Below the pieces are notes generated by a model. That model was not told the origin of the DNA. It worked only from the letters and a program-made list of their open reading frames with translations, and made no database searches. Below, piece by piece: positions 34,958 to 47,729 of a stretch of 64,000 bases of DNA. Source of the stretch: Welwitschia mirabilis (taxonomy: Eukaryota; Gnetophyta; Gnetopsida; Welwitschiales); assembly GCA_051453625.1 (NCBI GenBank), contig JBOZIK010000001.1:17246295-17310294 (forward strand), in the 5' to 3' direction. Each line of letters begins with the position of its first letter. Position 1 is the first letter of the stretch. The position numbers and the translations under genes are program-made.

Positions 34958-37900
34958 ACTAAAGAATGAACTTATTGTCACACAACTAGTGAGCTTATAT
35001 CTGTAATTTAACCCTAGGGCATTGGACCTTAAATAAAAATATTTCTATTAAAAATCATCAAAAACATAATTTAAGAAATTATAGATAACTAGATAATAGA
35101 GAAAATAAATGAGAATTAAAATTATAAATAAGCTCATAGCTTAGAAGATATAATAAATGGTGGAAACCTAAATGGTTAATTATTTAAGGCAAGTAATATT
35201 AGAATGTACTTTCATAAAAAACTTTGAGGAGAATGCACTTTTATAGAAAGAGGTAAGGAGGATGTTGAGGTTATTATTTAAAAAAAGTAATCTATTCATA
35301 TATTTTAAAATCTTTTGGAGGTTGCTACACATATAACAAAATAAAAGTTGCATAATAAAATTTATAAAAAATGTGATAAAGACTCTCATAAAAACCATAT
35401 GAAGGATACACTAGTGAAGAAATCCCTAGATAAATTAAATGAGATAATATCATGGAAAATATTTAATTCTAAAAGTGAAATTACATTTTTAGATTAAATT
35501 TAAGAAAGATTTTCATCCTTACTCTAAATTACTTACATTACATTAAATTTTATATTTAAGAGTAAGAAGATGAGAAGAATTAAGAAAACTATAAGCCTTC
35601 TTAACTTTGAAAGGTAATAAAAAATATCCATCAAATTATTTAAGAGAATTCCAAAAATATTTTTCTATTAGTTATTTAAAAATCATGCTTAACGAAATTC
35701 TTTAACTAAAAGAGATTATAATTTATCATTAAAAGTCCATTCACTAAAGTCATTACCATTGAAAATTAATATAACTAAATGAAATAATACCTTTGTAAAA
35801 TCATCAAATGCTAATGTAGAAGATTAACGTACCAAGGAATCATTAAGCAAAGGAAGCCAACATGAATTAAGTTTTTAAAACACAGACAAAGGAACAATAG
35901 TACTCTTGCAAGTTATATATCAATCAGTGCATTTTCATACTTTCTAAATTATTTGAAAAACATAATANNNNNNNNNNNNNNNNNNNNNNNNNNNNNNNNN
36001 NNNNNNNNNNNNNNNNNNNNNNNNNNNNNNNNNNNNNNNNNNNNNNNNNNNNNNNNNNNNNNNNNNNNNNNNNNNNNNNNNNNNNNNNNNNNNNNNNNNN
36101 NNNNNNNNNNNNNNNNNNNNNNNNNNNNNNNNNNNNNNNNNNNNNNNNNNNNNNTTATAATATATATCTTCATCCAAAACATGTATATAAATTGAATAGT
36201 TAAGAAAAATTCTAGAAGCAATAAACTTAAAGAAAATAAAGATAATAAGAAAAATATCATGCATCATTTTAAAATAGAACACTTTTCTTTAGGAAGATAA
36301 GAAATCATGAAACATATACAACATGAAATGATTAAACCTATATATATTCAATCATAGAATAAAAAAATAATATTCTAACAAAACCGCTTAGTCAAAAATA
36401 TTTTTTAATACTTTCAATATAAGATAGAACTGATAATTAGTTGATTTAACTTATATTATTATTTTTATCAAGATCTACTTAAGTTTGAGAGTTACTAAGA
36501 GAATCATTTATTATCCTTATTATTATAGGATGTATATTATACCTCTATCTTGTACTAGAATAAGTGTGATACATTGTTTTCAGCATTGTATGATATGTAT
36601 AGAAACTAATAAATGCTATTGCTTTAACTTGCATAGTAATGCTTTGACTTCTCATTTATGAATGAGTTCCCTTACATTGCAACTTCCTTTTTTTAAAATG
36701 TTTTTATTATAGGCCACATTGTCAACATTTTTCTATAAAAAGTTTTATTTTCTTTAGGAAAAATCATATTTCCACATTAAGGATAAAATTACTAAGACAT
36801 AATAAAATGTACCATTATTCTATTCTTTGGATAAAAGCTAACAATAGTAAAGTTTCTTTAGGAGTGCTTGTCTATAAAAGAAAGATCTATTTTTATTTGA
36901 GAGAAAGAGGAAGAATATAAGTATAAAAAGTATTTCAATTTCTTTTTGCACTTATTATTTTCGATCATGCATTTTTTTTTTCTTTACATGCCATAGAATA
37001 GAATTTTTATATTATGGTCTAGGAGATCATTCAAAAAGATTCTTCATGCTCATATATTCATGAAGGAATCACTTGAATTCTTTTCAAATTTGGATATTTT
37101 CATCTTATAAAAAACTAGAATTCAATATTGCTTAATGTTTCTTATAAAACTTTGGCTGAACATTTAAATAATAGATTAAAATTTATTCTTGTAAATATCA
37201 TTTATTAAAATAAATGTAGTTTTATTAAAGGTAGCCATGTTTTTAATAAGGTGATTATTGCATGAAAAGGAATTTAGTGGAATACTATTTTTATTAGACT
37301 ATATTATGTGAAAGCATACAACAATATTTACTTGGGTTATTATGGAATGCATGAAAAAGATAGGTTTTTGATAAAAGGTTTCTTCATTTAGTTACTTTCT
37401 TATTCAAGGATGCTAACTCTTGTGTATATACTTAATATGATATTTTAAGAATATTTATGATTGAGTAATTTATTTGATAATATTATCTTTTAGTGTTTTA
37501 TTTATTTGTTATTACTATAGATTTTTTTATATTAAACTATGAATGATAATAAACACTCAATCTTAATTTTAGATGTTTACTTTAGAGTTGTCATAGATTA
37601 TTTATTAACATATATTTTATAGATGATTACTTTTTCATTGTAAAAAATGATAGAGTAGTGAGTCATTTCTCGACTTCTTTATCATATGGATTAATGTTAA
37701 ATGTTATTTATATCTAAATTAAGTATATAAAATCTTCTATTTTTGTTTTATATAGAAATTATTAATGGCTTTCATTTTAGCCTAGGTCTATAATTCAGCC
37801 AATAAAGATTCCTAAAGTTTTTGAAATTTTTTTCATTTTCTAAATCTGCTATAAATCTTTGGATGTGGGTTTTAGAAAATATTTTAAAAAGTGTAGAAAA

Positions 37901-37980
37901 ATGGAAAAAAAACAAACCTTAAATAAATTTATGATATGTAAATCAATTCTTACCTCTAATTATTCTTATTATTCTTTTTA
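34958..37980 (+). repeat. 3-kb dispersed repeat, copy 2
   Basis: The stretch is a close direct copy of 25895-28920, starting near AAAGAATGAACTTATTGTC and ending near TATTATTCTTTTTATG. A gap lies at 35968-36154. Short minus-strand open frames here (for example 35180-35398) parallel frames in copy 1 and are explained by composition. The second half carries the LINE RT. Confidence 0.8.
37080..37960 (+). pseudogene. decayed LINE reverse transcriptase in repeat copy 2
   Basis: The motifs are the same as in copy 1: the NRLKF-L-NIIY-NKCSFIKGS-like block near 37150-37240, the KAYNNIYLGYYGMHEK region near 37310-37360 and FIDDYFFIV with FIDD at 37616-37627. Frameshifts and stops are present. The catalytic Asp pair is retained in both copies. 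Confidence 0.65.
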
Positions 37981-38180
37981 TGGTATTTTCTTACATGTTT
38001 TAATGCATCTTTTTTTAACCTCTTTTAAACCTTAAAAAGTTCATAACTTTCTTAATTATGTTTATATTCTTGCTCCTAGATGTAATCATTAATGGAATAT
38101 GAACAATTTAGATTAAGATTAAAAATTTGACTTTAATTTTATCTATAAATGTATTATTATTTCCAAAATAAAAAATACTA

Positions 38181-38317
38181 GACTTTCCAAATGAACTACA
38201 TAAGATCCCAAAAAAAAGTTAAATATTTGACTTTCCAAAATATTTAAATTTAAATAAATATTATTAGGATTAAATCATTTTACTTTTTTTGGATCTTGTG
38301 TACTTCATTTGAAACTT
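38181..38317. repeat. imperfect inverted repeat, about 43-bp arms
   Basis: The left arm at 38181-38224 pairs with the right arm at 38276-38317. The core of the left arm reads AAATGAACTACATAAGATCC. The right arm has GGATCTTGTGTACTTCATTT, its reverse complement with two mismatches. The loop is about 51 bases and very AT-rich. A further CTTCATTTGGATGAGAG at about 38340 partly repeats the right arm. It could be a small MITE-like element or a chance hairpin. Confidence 0.65.
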
Positions 38318-39969
38318 TTCTTTTTTCTCTTCCCTTGTACTTCATTTGGATGAGAGTTTTGATCACACTTTTTATTAGTGCAATTATGAAACTTCATTTT
38401 GGTTATGTATGTCCCAAGCTCTACAAGGTTTCAAAACAAACTAAAAAAGTGATTTTTTTTTTATTAATAAGCCTTATTTACATCTTTCTTGGTTATATTT
38501 ATGAAAGTGCATTTGTCTTAGTACACTATACTAAATCTGAAAAAACCATTATACAGTTACTCTCCAAAATGAATATTATCACTATGATTTTTCTTATGTT
38601 GAAGAGGATTATATCATTTAATCATCTTTCAAATTGAAGTGTAATTTGAAAAATCTTATCTAAAAGTTAATTACAACTCTACTTTCTGGTGCACTAGGAA
38701 GATGATCATTTATTATCTTATAGGCATTTATCTCTTTAGTTTCATTCTAAGATTACTAGCATTTAGTAATTGATCATTTTGTTTCTTTCCATTTGTTATC
38801 TCTCTCTTTAAGCTATGAGCCTTTATAGGTTTTTATATCTCATTTTTTCCTCTATTCTCTAGTCCCCTATCATTTACTAAGTTGAAATTTTAGTCATTTT
38901 CAATTAAATTCTTTTTATTTAAGGTATAACGCCACCTTTCTATCTTCTAATATTATTAAGAATTTATCATAGCTTAATTTTTTAATTTTTCTAGTATACT
39001 AACTTAAAACTTTTAAATTTTAATATGATCATAATAAAGAATTACTAATTATCTTATAACATCCAAGACTTTTTATTTAGTTTTGTTTAAATCTTCTCTT
39101 AGCTCATAGTACTTTAACTTCCATTAGTATGACCTAATAGTCAATTTTGGATAATTAATTATAAGCATATAAGTGTAGGATCATAAAATTTCATACTAAA
39201 TAACAATTTTTCTAATTTCTATAATCTTTAACATGTTTATAATAAACAAACAATTAGACAACCTTTAAGTAAAATGAATATTAATATGTTTCCAAAACAT
39301 TTACATTATACATCAATAAGAGATTTCTAGTTTTAGATAGAATAGAAGTACATATAATTATGGTTTTTATTTTAATATTTCTAATTCTATGCTCTTATCA
39401 GTACACATTAAGATAACTTTAGATGTGTCTATTTGAAATGTGTTTAAAGTAATGCCTTTCCTTTTATTTTTATTTTTATTTAATAAAACATAGTACTTTG
39501 TTATACTAACATCTTGTAATACTATATTAAACACTTTATTCTATGTAATTTTTCTATTTGTTATATGTGCATGTATAATAAATTAATAATATGATTTCTT
39601 TCATATGATTAAGATTATTAAATTAACCCTTCATAAGTCACAGATCTATAATAACATTATTTATAACAAATGAATAAAATAAAGAAATTCATGCATTCTA
39701 TCTTGACATTTTACATGTGTATTACTCATGTTTAACATTTCTTAAGATCAAAATAATACAAATATCTTAAAATATTTAACAATTAAAAATATAATTTTTC
39801 TTATTAATAAAGCAATACATTATGATGTTTTTGAAACCTTACTTTCTAACTCTACTATATAATGATGCTAAATTAGCATAGTTTTTCCAATAAAATGTAA
39901 CATTATAATTCTTTTAATTTAGTTAAATACCATTACATTTTAATACTATAGCTTATAATTTAAAGTTTT
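38318..39969. other. AT-rich sequence without recognised feature
   Basis: A 113-codon frame at 38296-38637 has a hydrophobic, low-complexity translation and starts inside the hairpin arm. I do not treat it as a gene. The rest to 39969 has only short frames. Confidence 0.4.
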
Positions 39970-40900
39970 TTTGAATAAAATTTGAGAGATATTTCATTAC
40001 TAAAAACGTTAGAAGTACAAAACTCATGCATGAAACATGAAGAGTAAAATCGTCACCTGAGTGCCCTGAAGCATATGAACTTGATCTCAAAACCTACTTT
40101 GATTTGGAACTGGACTAACAAAGACCTGATACAACTTTGTTGGAAAATAAAACATTAATATGACTTTGCAAACTTGAAATGAAAGATACATAGACTATGA
40201 AGAGAAAAAAACCTAGATCTTAGAGATTAGCCGCGGTGACCAGACCTTTTTTTCCTGTTCTTTGATATGGCCAGTTAACAAGCCAGGTTGTTCACTAATG
40301 GAGACATGTTGACATGAGGAAGGACATCAGATGGAGGCATGCTTTTTTCCTATGAAAACAAGCCACAGACGGGCAGCACAAAGATGTTGCAGTGCCTGCT
40401 ACTCGCTTCTCAAAATGTTTTTTTGAATGAAATTTATGTTGTTTTCATTACCGAGTACTTTAGAGTACAAACTAATGCATAGAACTAAATTCTATTCTTT
40501 ACTAAGCTCTAATAAAAACCTTATAGATGTGCTTTATTGCCCATTATGCTAGCCCCAGGAGGTCTGTAGTGTAGGCTTGGGGTGAGGTTGCCCTTGACCT
40601 ACTCCTCTCACTCCATAGAGCTTTGCCTGCAGATGAGTATAATGGAGGAGACTATGTGCTATTAGAAGTGAAGATTGAAGTAAGAAGGAAATACCACATC
40701 CTCCAAAAGAGCCTTGGATCTCTTTATTGCTTCTGAAACAAACATGATGGTTGAGAATTGGTTCCAAGATCATACCTAGAGGCTGAACAAGAATCTTTTC
40801 CATCTGTGACTAATCTTCCTCTGTGCTTTTGAGGGGGGATATTCTTTCCTTCCAAGAATAGTATACCAGTAGATGGTAAACTACTTTGTTTACCCCTTTG
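39970..40900 (-). repeat. LINE 3' region with duplicated tail motif
   Basis: Plus-strand reading shows TTTTTTTGAATAAAATTT near 39965-39985 and TTTTTTTGAATGAAATTT near 40420-40438. Each is followed by a TTTCATTAC motif and, some 25 bases later, a GTACAAA(C)-TCATGCAT stretch. These are two copies of the same 3' terminus, about 455 bases apart. The stretch 40549-40803 contains an 84-codon minus-strand frame that I do not recognise. Confidence 0.6.
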
Positions 40901-42370
40901 TTGGCTCTTTGGGGGTCTCTACGAATTTTGTTGAAAGTATGAGTAGCTTATTCTAAAGGAGAGCTAGTTCTGAAGAAGCCAAGGCCTTCTTCTTTGGAAA
41001 CATTAGCAGCCTACCTGAATGATTAAGAGGGGTAGTTCTGAGGACTACTATTCATCCTACACATAGCTTGAGAGATATGAGATAGTGAACAGACCAGCTG
41101 TAGATAGTTATTTACCCCTAAGTTCACATAAGCCCTTATGCTAGATATGGGGAGATCTTCTTAGGAACATTGAGGAAATATGACCATCTGGCTCCACATG
41201 TGATTTTTCTAGGAGTTTTTAAGTTGGTAAATAGTAGATAGTTTGTAAGTAAGTTGGAATTTGATTTCTTTGATGATATGTAAGAGTTCAAAAGCTTGCT
41301 TTGTAAAAATTTTGACATTCCTTACTTGACAAAAATGGTATATGCAGGCTACAAAAATGAATTTGGGAATGCTGTGTTAGGCTAATTTTGATCTACATCT
41401 ATCTTTAAACCATGAAAGTAGACTGTTCCATCAAATAACTAGGAGGTAAAAGTTTATTAGTTCCAATGCAACCTGAAGAAGGAGGGCATAAGAAGGCATT
41501 TGAAAAAAAGTTGATTCCACTGCCAATCCACATGAGACACGGCTTGGATCAATCAGGTTACCTATTTTGGAGATTCTATCTTTACTAAATAATTTGTTGT
41601 AACATGCTATTCATGCCATAAAGGAGTATTTGAGGATTAAAAATTGGTTCCAAACTAGTGATGCCCACTCTACCTTAGAATGGTGTCCAACTAGATGAGC
41701 ATAAGATGCAGAGGTTGAGAAAGGCTCACTTGATGTTGTCTAATTCACCATCATTGCTGAGAACTACACACAACTTTCTATAAGGGATTTGAGATTTAGA
41801 ATTTTTTTTTAATTATTTAGCAAGGATTGGGCTTTTTTTGGAACTACCAAATGTTAGTTTCTTTAAAGTAAAATTCATAACACCATTTAACCCATAAGGT
41901 GTTTTTTTTTAGAGCTAAATCCTAATACTAGGTGAGAACTAACACCTTGTTTATTAGAATGGAGTCTATTATCCCCAGCCCTCTTGCTGCCTTTGGTTTA
42001 ACCATTAAGAGTCAAGCAATTGGGGCTTTTTTGAACTGCTCTGCTTTACCAATCCAGAGAAATGTTCTACAAATGACATTTATCTCATTAACAACCTTAT
42101 TTGGCAGAATAAAAATTCTGCACCAAAAGGATGATAAGGTTTGGAGGACTACCTTAATTAGTACCAGTCTCCCTGCATATGACAGGAGTTTGGCAGTCCA
42201 AGATCTTACTTTCTCTGTTATCTTAAGGATTAGCTAGAGACAATCTATAATTGATAGCTTTCTTAAGTTTAGAGGCTCCCGAAGATATTTCATTGGAAGT
42301 GTACCTTTTGAAAATCCTAATTACTGAAGGAATATTTCTTTTTGCCCTTGTGTTATTCTGCCAAAAATGC
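40901..42370 (-). pseudogene. LINE ORF2, region C-terminal to RT
   Basis: This continues ORF2 in decayed form. Open pieces exist on both strands (for example plus 41932-42237), which I regard as shadows of the old minus-strand frame. No zinc-knuckle or RNase H motif was identified with certainty. GC content remains above that of the flanks. Confidence 0.5.
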
Positions 42371-43345
42371 CTAACATTTAGACCCATTTACCTGAGGACC
42401 TAACACCTGAGTAAAGTGGTCTAAACTTGATTTTAGTATATGGATGGAGCTATCATATCCTCTACTAAAGATAAACAAATCATCTATGTAACATAAATGT
42501 GTAATATTAAGCCTTCTACATTTAGGGTGAAAGTGGAATAGTGAAAATTGAGACACATTCTTAAAATACCTTGATAAATACTCAATGATAAGTGAGAACA
42601 GGTGGGGAATAGTAGATCGCCCTACCTTAAACCTCTTTTTCCTAGGAAATAGTCCTCCATCCATCCATTAATAATGATAGAAAAATAAGGTGTGAAAACA
42701 AAGGCTTTAATCCACTCAATCAGCTTGAAAGGGAAACCAAAGCCTTCCAATAAGTTGAATAAGAAAGACCATGAGACTGAGTCATAGGCCTTCTTTAGGT
42801 TCACTTTTAGGGCACACTTAGAACTAATTCTTTTTCTTACATGGTGCAGGACTATTTCTTGGGCTAGAAGTATGTTATGTATAATACTTCTGTGGGGGAA
42901 GTGAAAGCCCCTTAGTCATCTGCTATGATATCCAATAGCACTCCTTTAAGTCTATTTGTAATGATTGTAGAGATAGCTTTATAAGTTACATTACAGCAGA
43001 CAATAGATGTTTAATTTGAGGCCATTGTGGGATAGTTTAATTTAGGAATCAGACTAATAACTATAGAGTTTATGATTTTCAACATCGTCCCATCACAAAA
43101 GAACGATTTGATAGCTTTACATATGTCTACACCTATTATATCCCAGGCAGATTTGAAAAAGTTTGCTGAAAAATCATCTGGGCCTAGGTATTTATCATTA
43201 CTCATCAAATTTTTAATCTCCTCAAATGTAATCGGTCTGCATATGTCTAAGCATTGCTGTTCTAAAATTAAAGGACCAGCTGACAGAATTGAGGTATTTA
43301 GGAGTGAAAATGTGCCCTCTTGGTCAATCTGTTTCTAGAAATGAT
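42371..43345 (-). pseudogene. LINE ORF2, reverse transcriptase domain
   Basis: Minus-strand translation gives MMSNDKYLGPDDFSANFFK near 43208-43150 (the K-PGPDGF---F---W block). LISLIPK-like sequence follows near 43050. MNLKKAYDSVSWSFLFNLLE lies at 42804-42745, and GKRGLR lies just before a stop at 42622. Then come LINITHL-type sequence and CYIDDLFIFSRG with YIDD at 42479-42490. These match the ordered RT motifs of plant L1 elements. Both catalytic Asp residues are present. The ORF is split by a stop after GKRGLR, where the usual QGDPLSP follows in degraded form. Confidence 0.85.
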
Positions 43346-43966
43346 TAATGATATTTTGATTGATTTCCTACTGATTACGTAGTAGGTTCCCATTGACATC
43401 ATATAGAACCCTTATTGTAGATGAGAGGTTTCTTTGTTTGAGACAAGCATGAAAGTAGGCTCAGTTTAAATCTCCCTCGGAAGCCCATTTGATCTTTGCT
43501 TTTTGCTTGTTGATTAAATACTGGTGTCAAAGAACTTTTTTATACTCTAAGGATGCTTCTTTTTCTTTTTGGATAAGATATTCTAGCATGGGGGAGGAAT
43601 GTAATTGATTTTGGATGTTAGATAGCTCTTACTTAGCAATAAGTAGTTGAGATTTTAGTGCTTTGACCACTTTGGAGAATCTACCTTTTAGAGCTATTTT
43701 AGTGAGCTTCAGTTTCTTTTGCAAATCAACTAGGGTGTTGCACCCCAAGGTGCTATTCCAACTTAGTTGAACAACATTTAGAAATTCTGGGTTCTTGCAC
43801 TAGAAGTTATAAAACCTGAAGGAAGGGCAAGGGATTGGGGAGGGAAAGGAGGGATTGGGGGGTGGGAGGGAACTTTAGTACCTTTATTAAGATGTAGAAT
43901 TATAGGAGAGTGGTCCAAGAGGCCTGACAGGAGGAATTCAGCAAAAGATTAAGGGTGTGAGTCTAA

Positions 43967-44580
43967 TCATAGACTATACACAAGGACCCTGTCCAACTTA
44001 CACTGGATTCTTTTCCAAGTTTGGTGCTTATCTAACCACGAGAAAAAACAACAAATTTGCTTTAGATCTAAAAGTTGAGTGGTTAGAAATAGGTTTTTGG
44101 ACTCCTCTATGTCTTTGATGGAAACTAGAGCTCCATTTAATTTTTCACTAGGGCTTGCAATGTAATTAAGATCACCCATCGGAGTCCATAGAGTGCTTAC
44201 ATCCTTATTGATATTAAGGATATCTGTCCACAGGGACTGTCTATCTTTGAGGGAATTAAAAGCATAAACAAAGGAAAACAACACAATTGCATTATTAAAA
44301 ATCATTTCATAATGTAGCATATGAGGAGAGATGTTTAACTACAATATAAACCATTATGGGATTCCATAACAAGAAAATCCTGTCATTAGATGAATTTGAA
44401 AAATTATGGATAAATTTCCAAGACGAGTTTGGCATGCCTCTTTTTGCTATGATATCAGCTCTGTTTAGTTGAATCTTTGTTTCCAAAATTGCAATGACAC
44501 TAACTTTTAATTGCAAAATGAGGAGATGAATTTCATGTTGTTTATTAGGGTCGTTTAGGCCTATTATGTTCTAGGAAACT
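43967..44580 (-). pseudogene. LINE ORF2, apurinic-type endonuclease domain
   Basis: Near 44575-44520 the minus strand reads NIIGLNDPNKQHEIH, preceded by a stop where plant L1 endonucleases have the Trp of WN-RGLN. It continues as LKVSVIAILETKIQ at 44510-44470, the usual E-T-K catalytic segment. Further on GDLNYIASPSEKLNG lies near 44187-44143 (the GDFN motif with the catalytic Asp). KRIQCKLDRVLV near 44000-43970 is the SKLDR block. This is the exonuclease-endonuclease-phosphatase fold that nicks the target DNA. Confidence 0.8.
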
Positions 44581-44629
44581 ACTTTAATGTTGTAGTTTTT
44601 AGAGGATCAGATCCTCCTTTCCCCTTTCC

Positions 44630-44880
44630 CCTTTTTGATTTGCAATGTGTAGAAGAGTTACCAAGATATTTTGAACCAGTTTCGGTGGTAGACACAACCT
44701 TGTCTGAAACCTGCATTTGATACTCTGCCTGTCAATATTATGCCTTTCCTCATCCTTAGATTGAGCAGTTTATGCGGTTTCCTCCTTCGCTGCCTCCACT
44801 TCTCCATGCTTGCGCTTAATGCCCTCACTCAGTCCACCCAGTGTAGTCTGGAAGATCATTACTCCTTGAATAAACTTTCA
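44630..44880 (-). pseudogene. LINE ORF1 tail remnant
   Basis: Upstream of the endonuclease the minus strand gives charged, Lys/Glu-rich sequence (GIKRKHGEVEAAKEE near 44820-44770) interrupted by a stop. That fits the end of a plant L1 ORF1. The LINE homology and raised GC stop near 44880, so most of ORF1 is absent and the copy is probably 5'-truncated. Confidence 0.45.
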
Positions 44881-46133
44881 TGTTAGCCCAAAATTATGAT
44901 TAATAATTAAAGATGTTATAATTTTATAGTAAGTTTAAATTATCTAGTGTAATGAATTGATATGTTAAATCATTTTTTAGGTAAATATTTTAGAGTTATT
45001 ATATATAATTATAAATTTGAAGTAATCCATTTTAGCATTTATCACATATTTGCTAGTATGACATGAAATTTTACCTATTTTATTGAGATTCTAATATTGT
45101 ATATGATTATGTTGCTTATATTTCACTTTACTACTATAAAATACTAATAATCTAGTTGCAAGATGAGTAAAGACATTGTTTTACGTATTTTAGTCCTTAT
45201 TATGATTATTTTATAACCCTAATATTATTATTTATTATTTTCATTCTTATTTCATGTTATAACTAATAAATGCTAAATTTTAATTCTATACCGATTTTTA
45301 AGTTATTTTAAATCTCTGTATTCATGTATAAAAGTGGGACTTATGGATCTTACATAAAACTTTGCTAGAGATCTCTGTCTTTGTTTATAGTGATTTTGTT
45401 TTCTAATGTAGTAATACTATGGAGTCATGTATTAAGATTTTAATACAAGCATCCTTACCACCCATTAGATTTCATATATTAGATCTTTTAATATGATATC
45501 TAGGAATTTAAAATCCTTATATAGGATGATGGTATGCCTAAACCATATCCTATATGAAGCATTAACTCCTTACAAAGCATAAATAATTGATATTCAATAT
45601 TTAGACTAAATATTATTTGTATTTATATTATTCATGACCTTCTTCTAAGGTTTTATATTAGCATTTAATCATTTAATTCATGGGGCATTAAGTTTTGGGA
45701 TTTTATACCATTTAAGCATTATTATAGCATTGGTGGTTTTCATCTTATATAAGTACTTGATCTTTCATGTTAATATCTATTCTTGATATGTCTTCTTATT
45801 ATTGATATTTATTATGATCTTATGATTCTACATCTCATTTCTTTTGTAATTAATTCATTTCATATTTGATACATAATATTATTCTTTATGTGCTTGATAG
45901 TTATAATTGAAGTAAGATCTCAACAATTACTTAATAGATATATTAATCATTTAGGTAAAACTAGAAATCAGAATTTATTGTAATATAATAATTCGATCTT
46001 CTACATGTTATTTCTTTTGTAATTAATTTATTTCATATTTAATAAATAATATTATTCTTTATGTGATTGATCTTTATAATTCAAGGAAGACCTCAACAAT
46101 TACATAACAGTTATATTAATCATTGAGAAAAAG
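44881..46133. repeat. AT-rich spacer containing a 126-bp direct repeat
   Basis: No gene is seen. The blocks 45828-45953 and 46000-46125 are direct repeats 172 bases apart, both running from TCTACAT to TATATTAATCATT. The second block ends just before the segmental duplication starts at 46134. Confidence 0.75.
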
Positions 46134-47729
46134 TATTAAAAAGTTACAGTAAAAGATACATGAAAATGCATAGTTTTAATGCAGGAAAATTATTTACTCT
46201 AAAAGATTATCATGGTGATTACAATCATAGAGAAGTTGAAACAAATTGATGTTTTGGATGTTTAGAAGAAAAAATTTAATCATGGAGCCTAAAAGGTTAT
46301 TACTTTGTAAACTAAATTCTATGTTTTGACTCATTATCTCATTTAAAGGATATCAATAAAGGATATAAAAAACACCTTGAATTTGTATGAAAATCAACTA
46401 AAAGAAATTATTCTTTTCTAAATATGATATATTTATGGCAATTTCCTATTTTTTCTTCATCAAGGACTAGAGAATGTAAGAGAGGGTTTCCAAAGATGAA
46501 CAAGTTCAATAGTGATAAGCTCTCCTTCATCATTCAATGTTATTTGTTTGCATGAAAAAATTATATTTAAATATAGAAAAAGAGTCTTAAAATTGTGTGC
46601 ATTTATGTATGAAAACATTTAATTTGGCTTGTATGCTTGGAGAAGAATTTTAGATTAATGTGTATTTTGAATCAAAACAAGAAGTTTGCAATGTTGAAAG
46701 ACATTAGATTTACATATATCCATGCCTAAACATTTATGGTTATACAATGGAAAAGAACTTCATCATTATTGTGCTTATAGTTAGTAACCATACCTTGACA
46801 CATAGGTTTTATGAAAATATTACATTCATTTTATGGACACCTTATCTTCTAGCTAATGCCAATCTACATGTTATATATTAATTGACTAAAGCTATCATGA
46901 AGGCCTTCGAAAAATTAATTTCGATGTTCGAGCTAGACCTTAAGATACTTCACTATAGAGCCTGGAAAACCTCTTAGGGCTAAACTATCTCTCCTTTATA
47001 TGTTCTTTTGAAATGTTATTTTCCTTTCCAATGGAATGCTCTTTAGCCTTGATATAATTTTTTGTTTACGTGTTTTCTTTGATACAAAGTCAACTTTGTG
47101 AAGAAGAAAATAGAAAATATTATGTTTAAATATCATATGTATAATATGGGTTGTAAATATTCAACTTTCATTAGATTTTTATAAATTTATTACAATTTAG
47201 CCATTGTAATATTAAAAAATTATTCTTCCAAAAAAAATAAATAATAATAATTCAATTGTTATACACATCTGTTTACCTATTTTCTAAGAAATTAAAAATG
47301 TTTCTCAAATCCAGGGGCATAATAAGGACTTCAGATTTCACATTGAAGCGGAAACCTTCGGTCTGCCGTTCTGTTTTTATGCCAATATCTGCAATAAAAC
47401 AAGGTTAAAGAACAAGAAAAAGCACATGAAAGTCTCAGATAAATCCATGGATAAACTATTCCTTTCAGTAATCAATATCAGCAAAACTCATCTCCTCTGA
47501 TCAGTGATTCGTCTGTCGGTTTCTTACCAACTGTCATCATTGTCAAGACGCCCGGAATCTGGCAATAGTTTCTCCATTAAAATCTCATCTTCCTCAAACC
47601 CTAGAAAAGTTTCAGTCTTTCTCCCGCTATGGCATGAGGAATCGTCTCTGGAAGCAAAATTCAGAAGCTGTTTCTTCTTCAACATCCTCGGAAGCAAAGT
47701 CTTCATCTGTTCACGCGCAAGTCCGTGTG
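46134..47729. repeat. segmental duplication, copy 1
   Basis: The stretch matches 49442-51046 in the same orientation with about 3.3 kb spacing. The duplicated segment covers AT-rich 3'-flanking sequence and the last part of the kinase gene's final exon. Similarity ends at or within the 100-base gap at 47730-47829; the sequence after the gap does not match the kinase. Confidence 0.85.
47524..47729 (-). pseudogene. duplicated C-terminal tail of the kinase
   Basis: The minus strand encodes about 67 residues ending KLLPDSGRLDNDDSW and a stop at the same place as the intact kinase, whose tail ends [15 protein letters not shown]. Only a handful of residues differ and the frame is open. It lacks the whole catalytic domain. 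The sequence beyond the gap is unrelated, so it cannot make a kinase. Conservation of the frame is notable, but the copy may simply be recent. Confidence 0.8.

Larger units (their letters stand above)
39970..44880 (-). mobile_element. L1-type LINE (non-LTR retrotransposon), minus strand
   Basis: The block has markedly higher GC than its flanks. Read on the minus strand from 44880 downward, it shows an ORF1 tail, an endonuclease, a reverse transcriptase and a C-terminal region, then 3'-end sequence. The 3' end appears twice, near 40400-40480 and near 39970-40050. Each copy has a GTAATGAAA-type motif followed by an AAATTT(T/C)ATTCAAAAAAA tail (minus-strand reading). Thus either a second truncated LINE lies downstream or the 3' end was duplicated. 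ORF2 is broken at several places by stops, often at former Trp codons, but is better preserved than the LTR elements. The beginning of ORF1 is missing. Confidence 0.85.

Noticed and set aside
35944-36282. Several frames on both strands across 35953-36282
   Set aside because: They exist only because N runs read as open; the real flanks are part of the 3-kb repeat.
38296-38637. 113-codon plus-strand frame
   Set aside because: It begins inside an inverted-repeat arm, is dominated by Phe, Leu, Ile and Lys from AT-rich triplets, and matches nothing. I judge it a chance frame.
41932-42237. 101-codon plus-strand frame
   Set aside because: It is antisense to the LINE ORF2 C-terminal region and has no recognisable domain.
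43072-43338. 88-codon plus-strand frame
   Set aside because: It is antisense to the LINE reverse transcriptase, whose motifs are clear on the minus strand.
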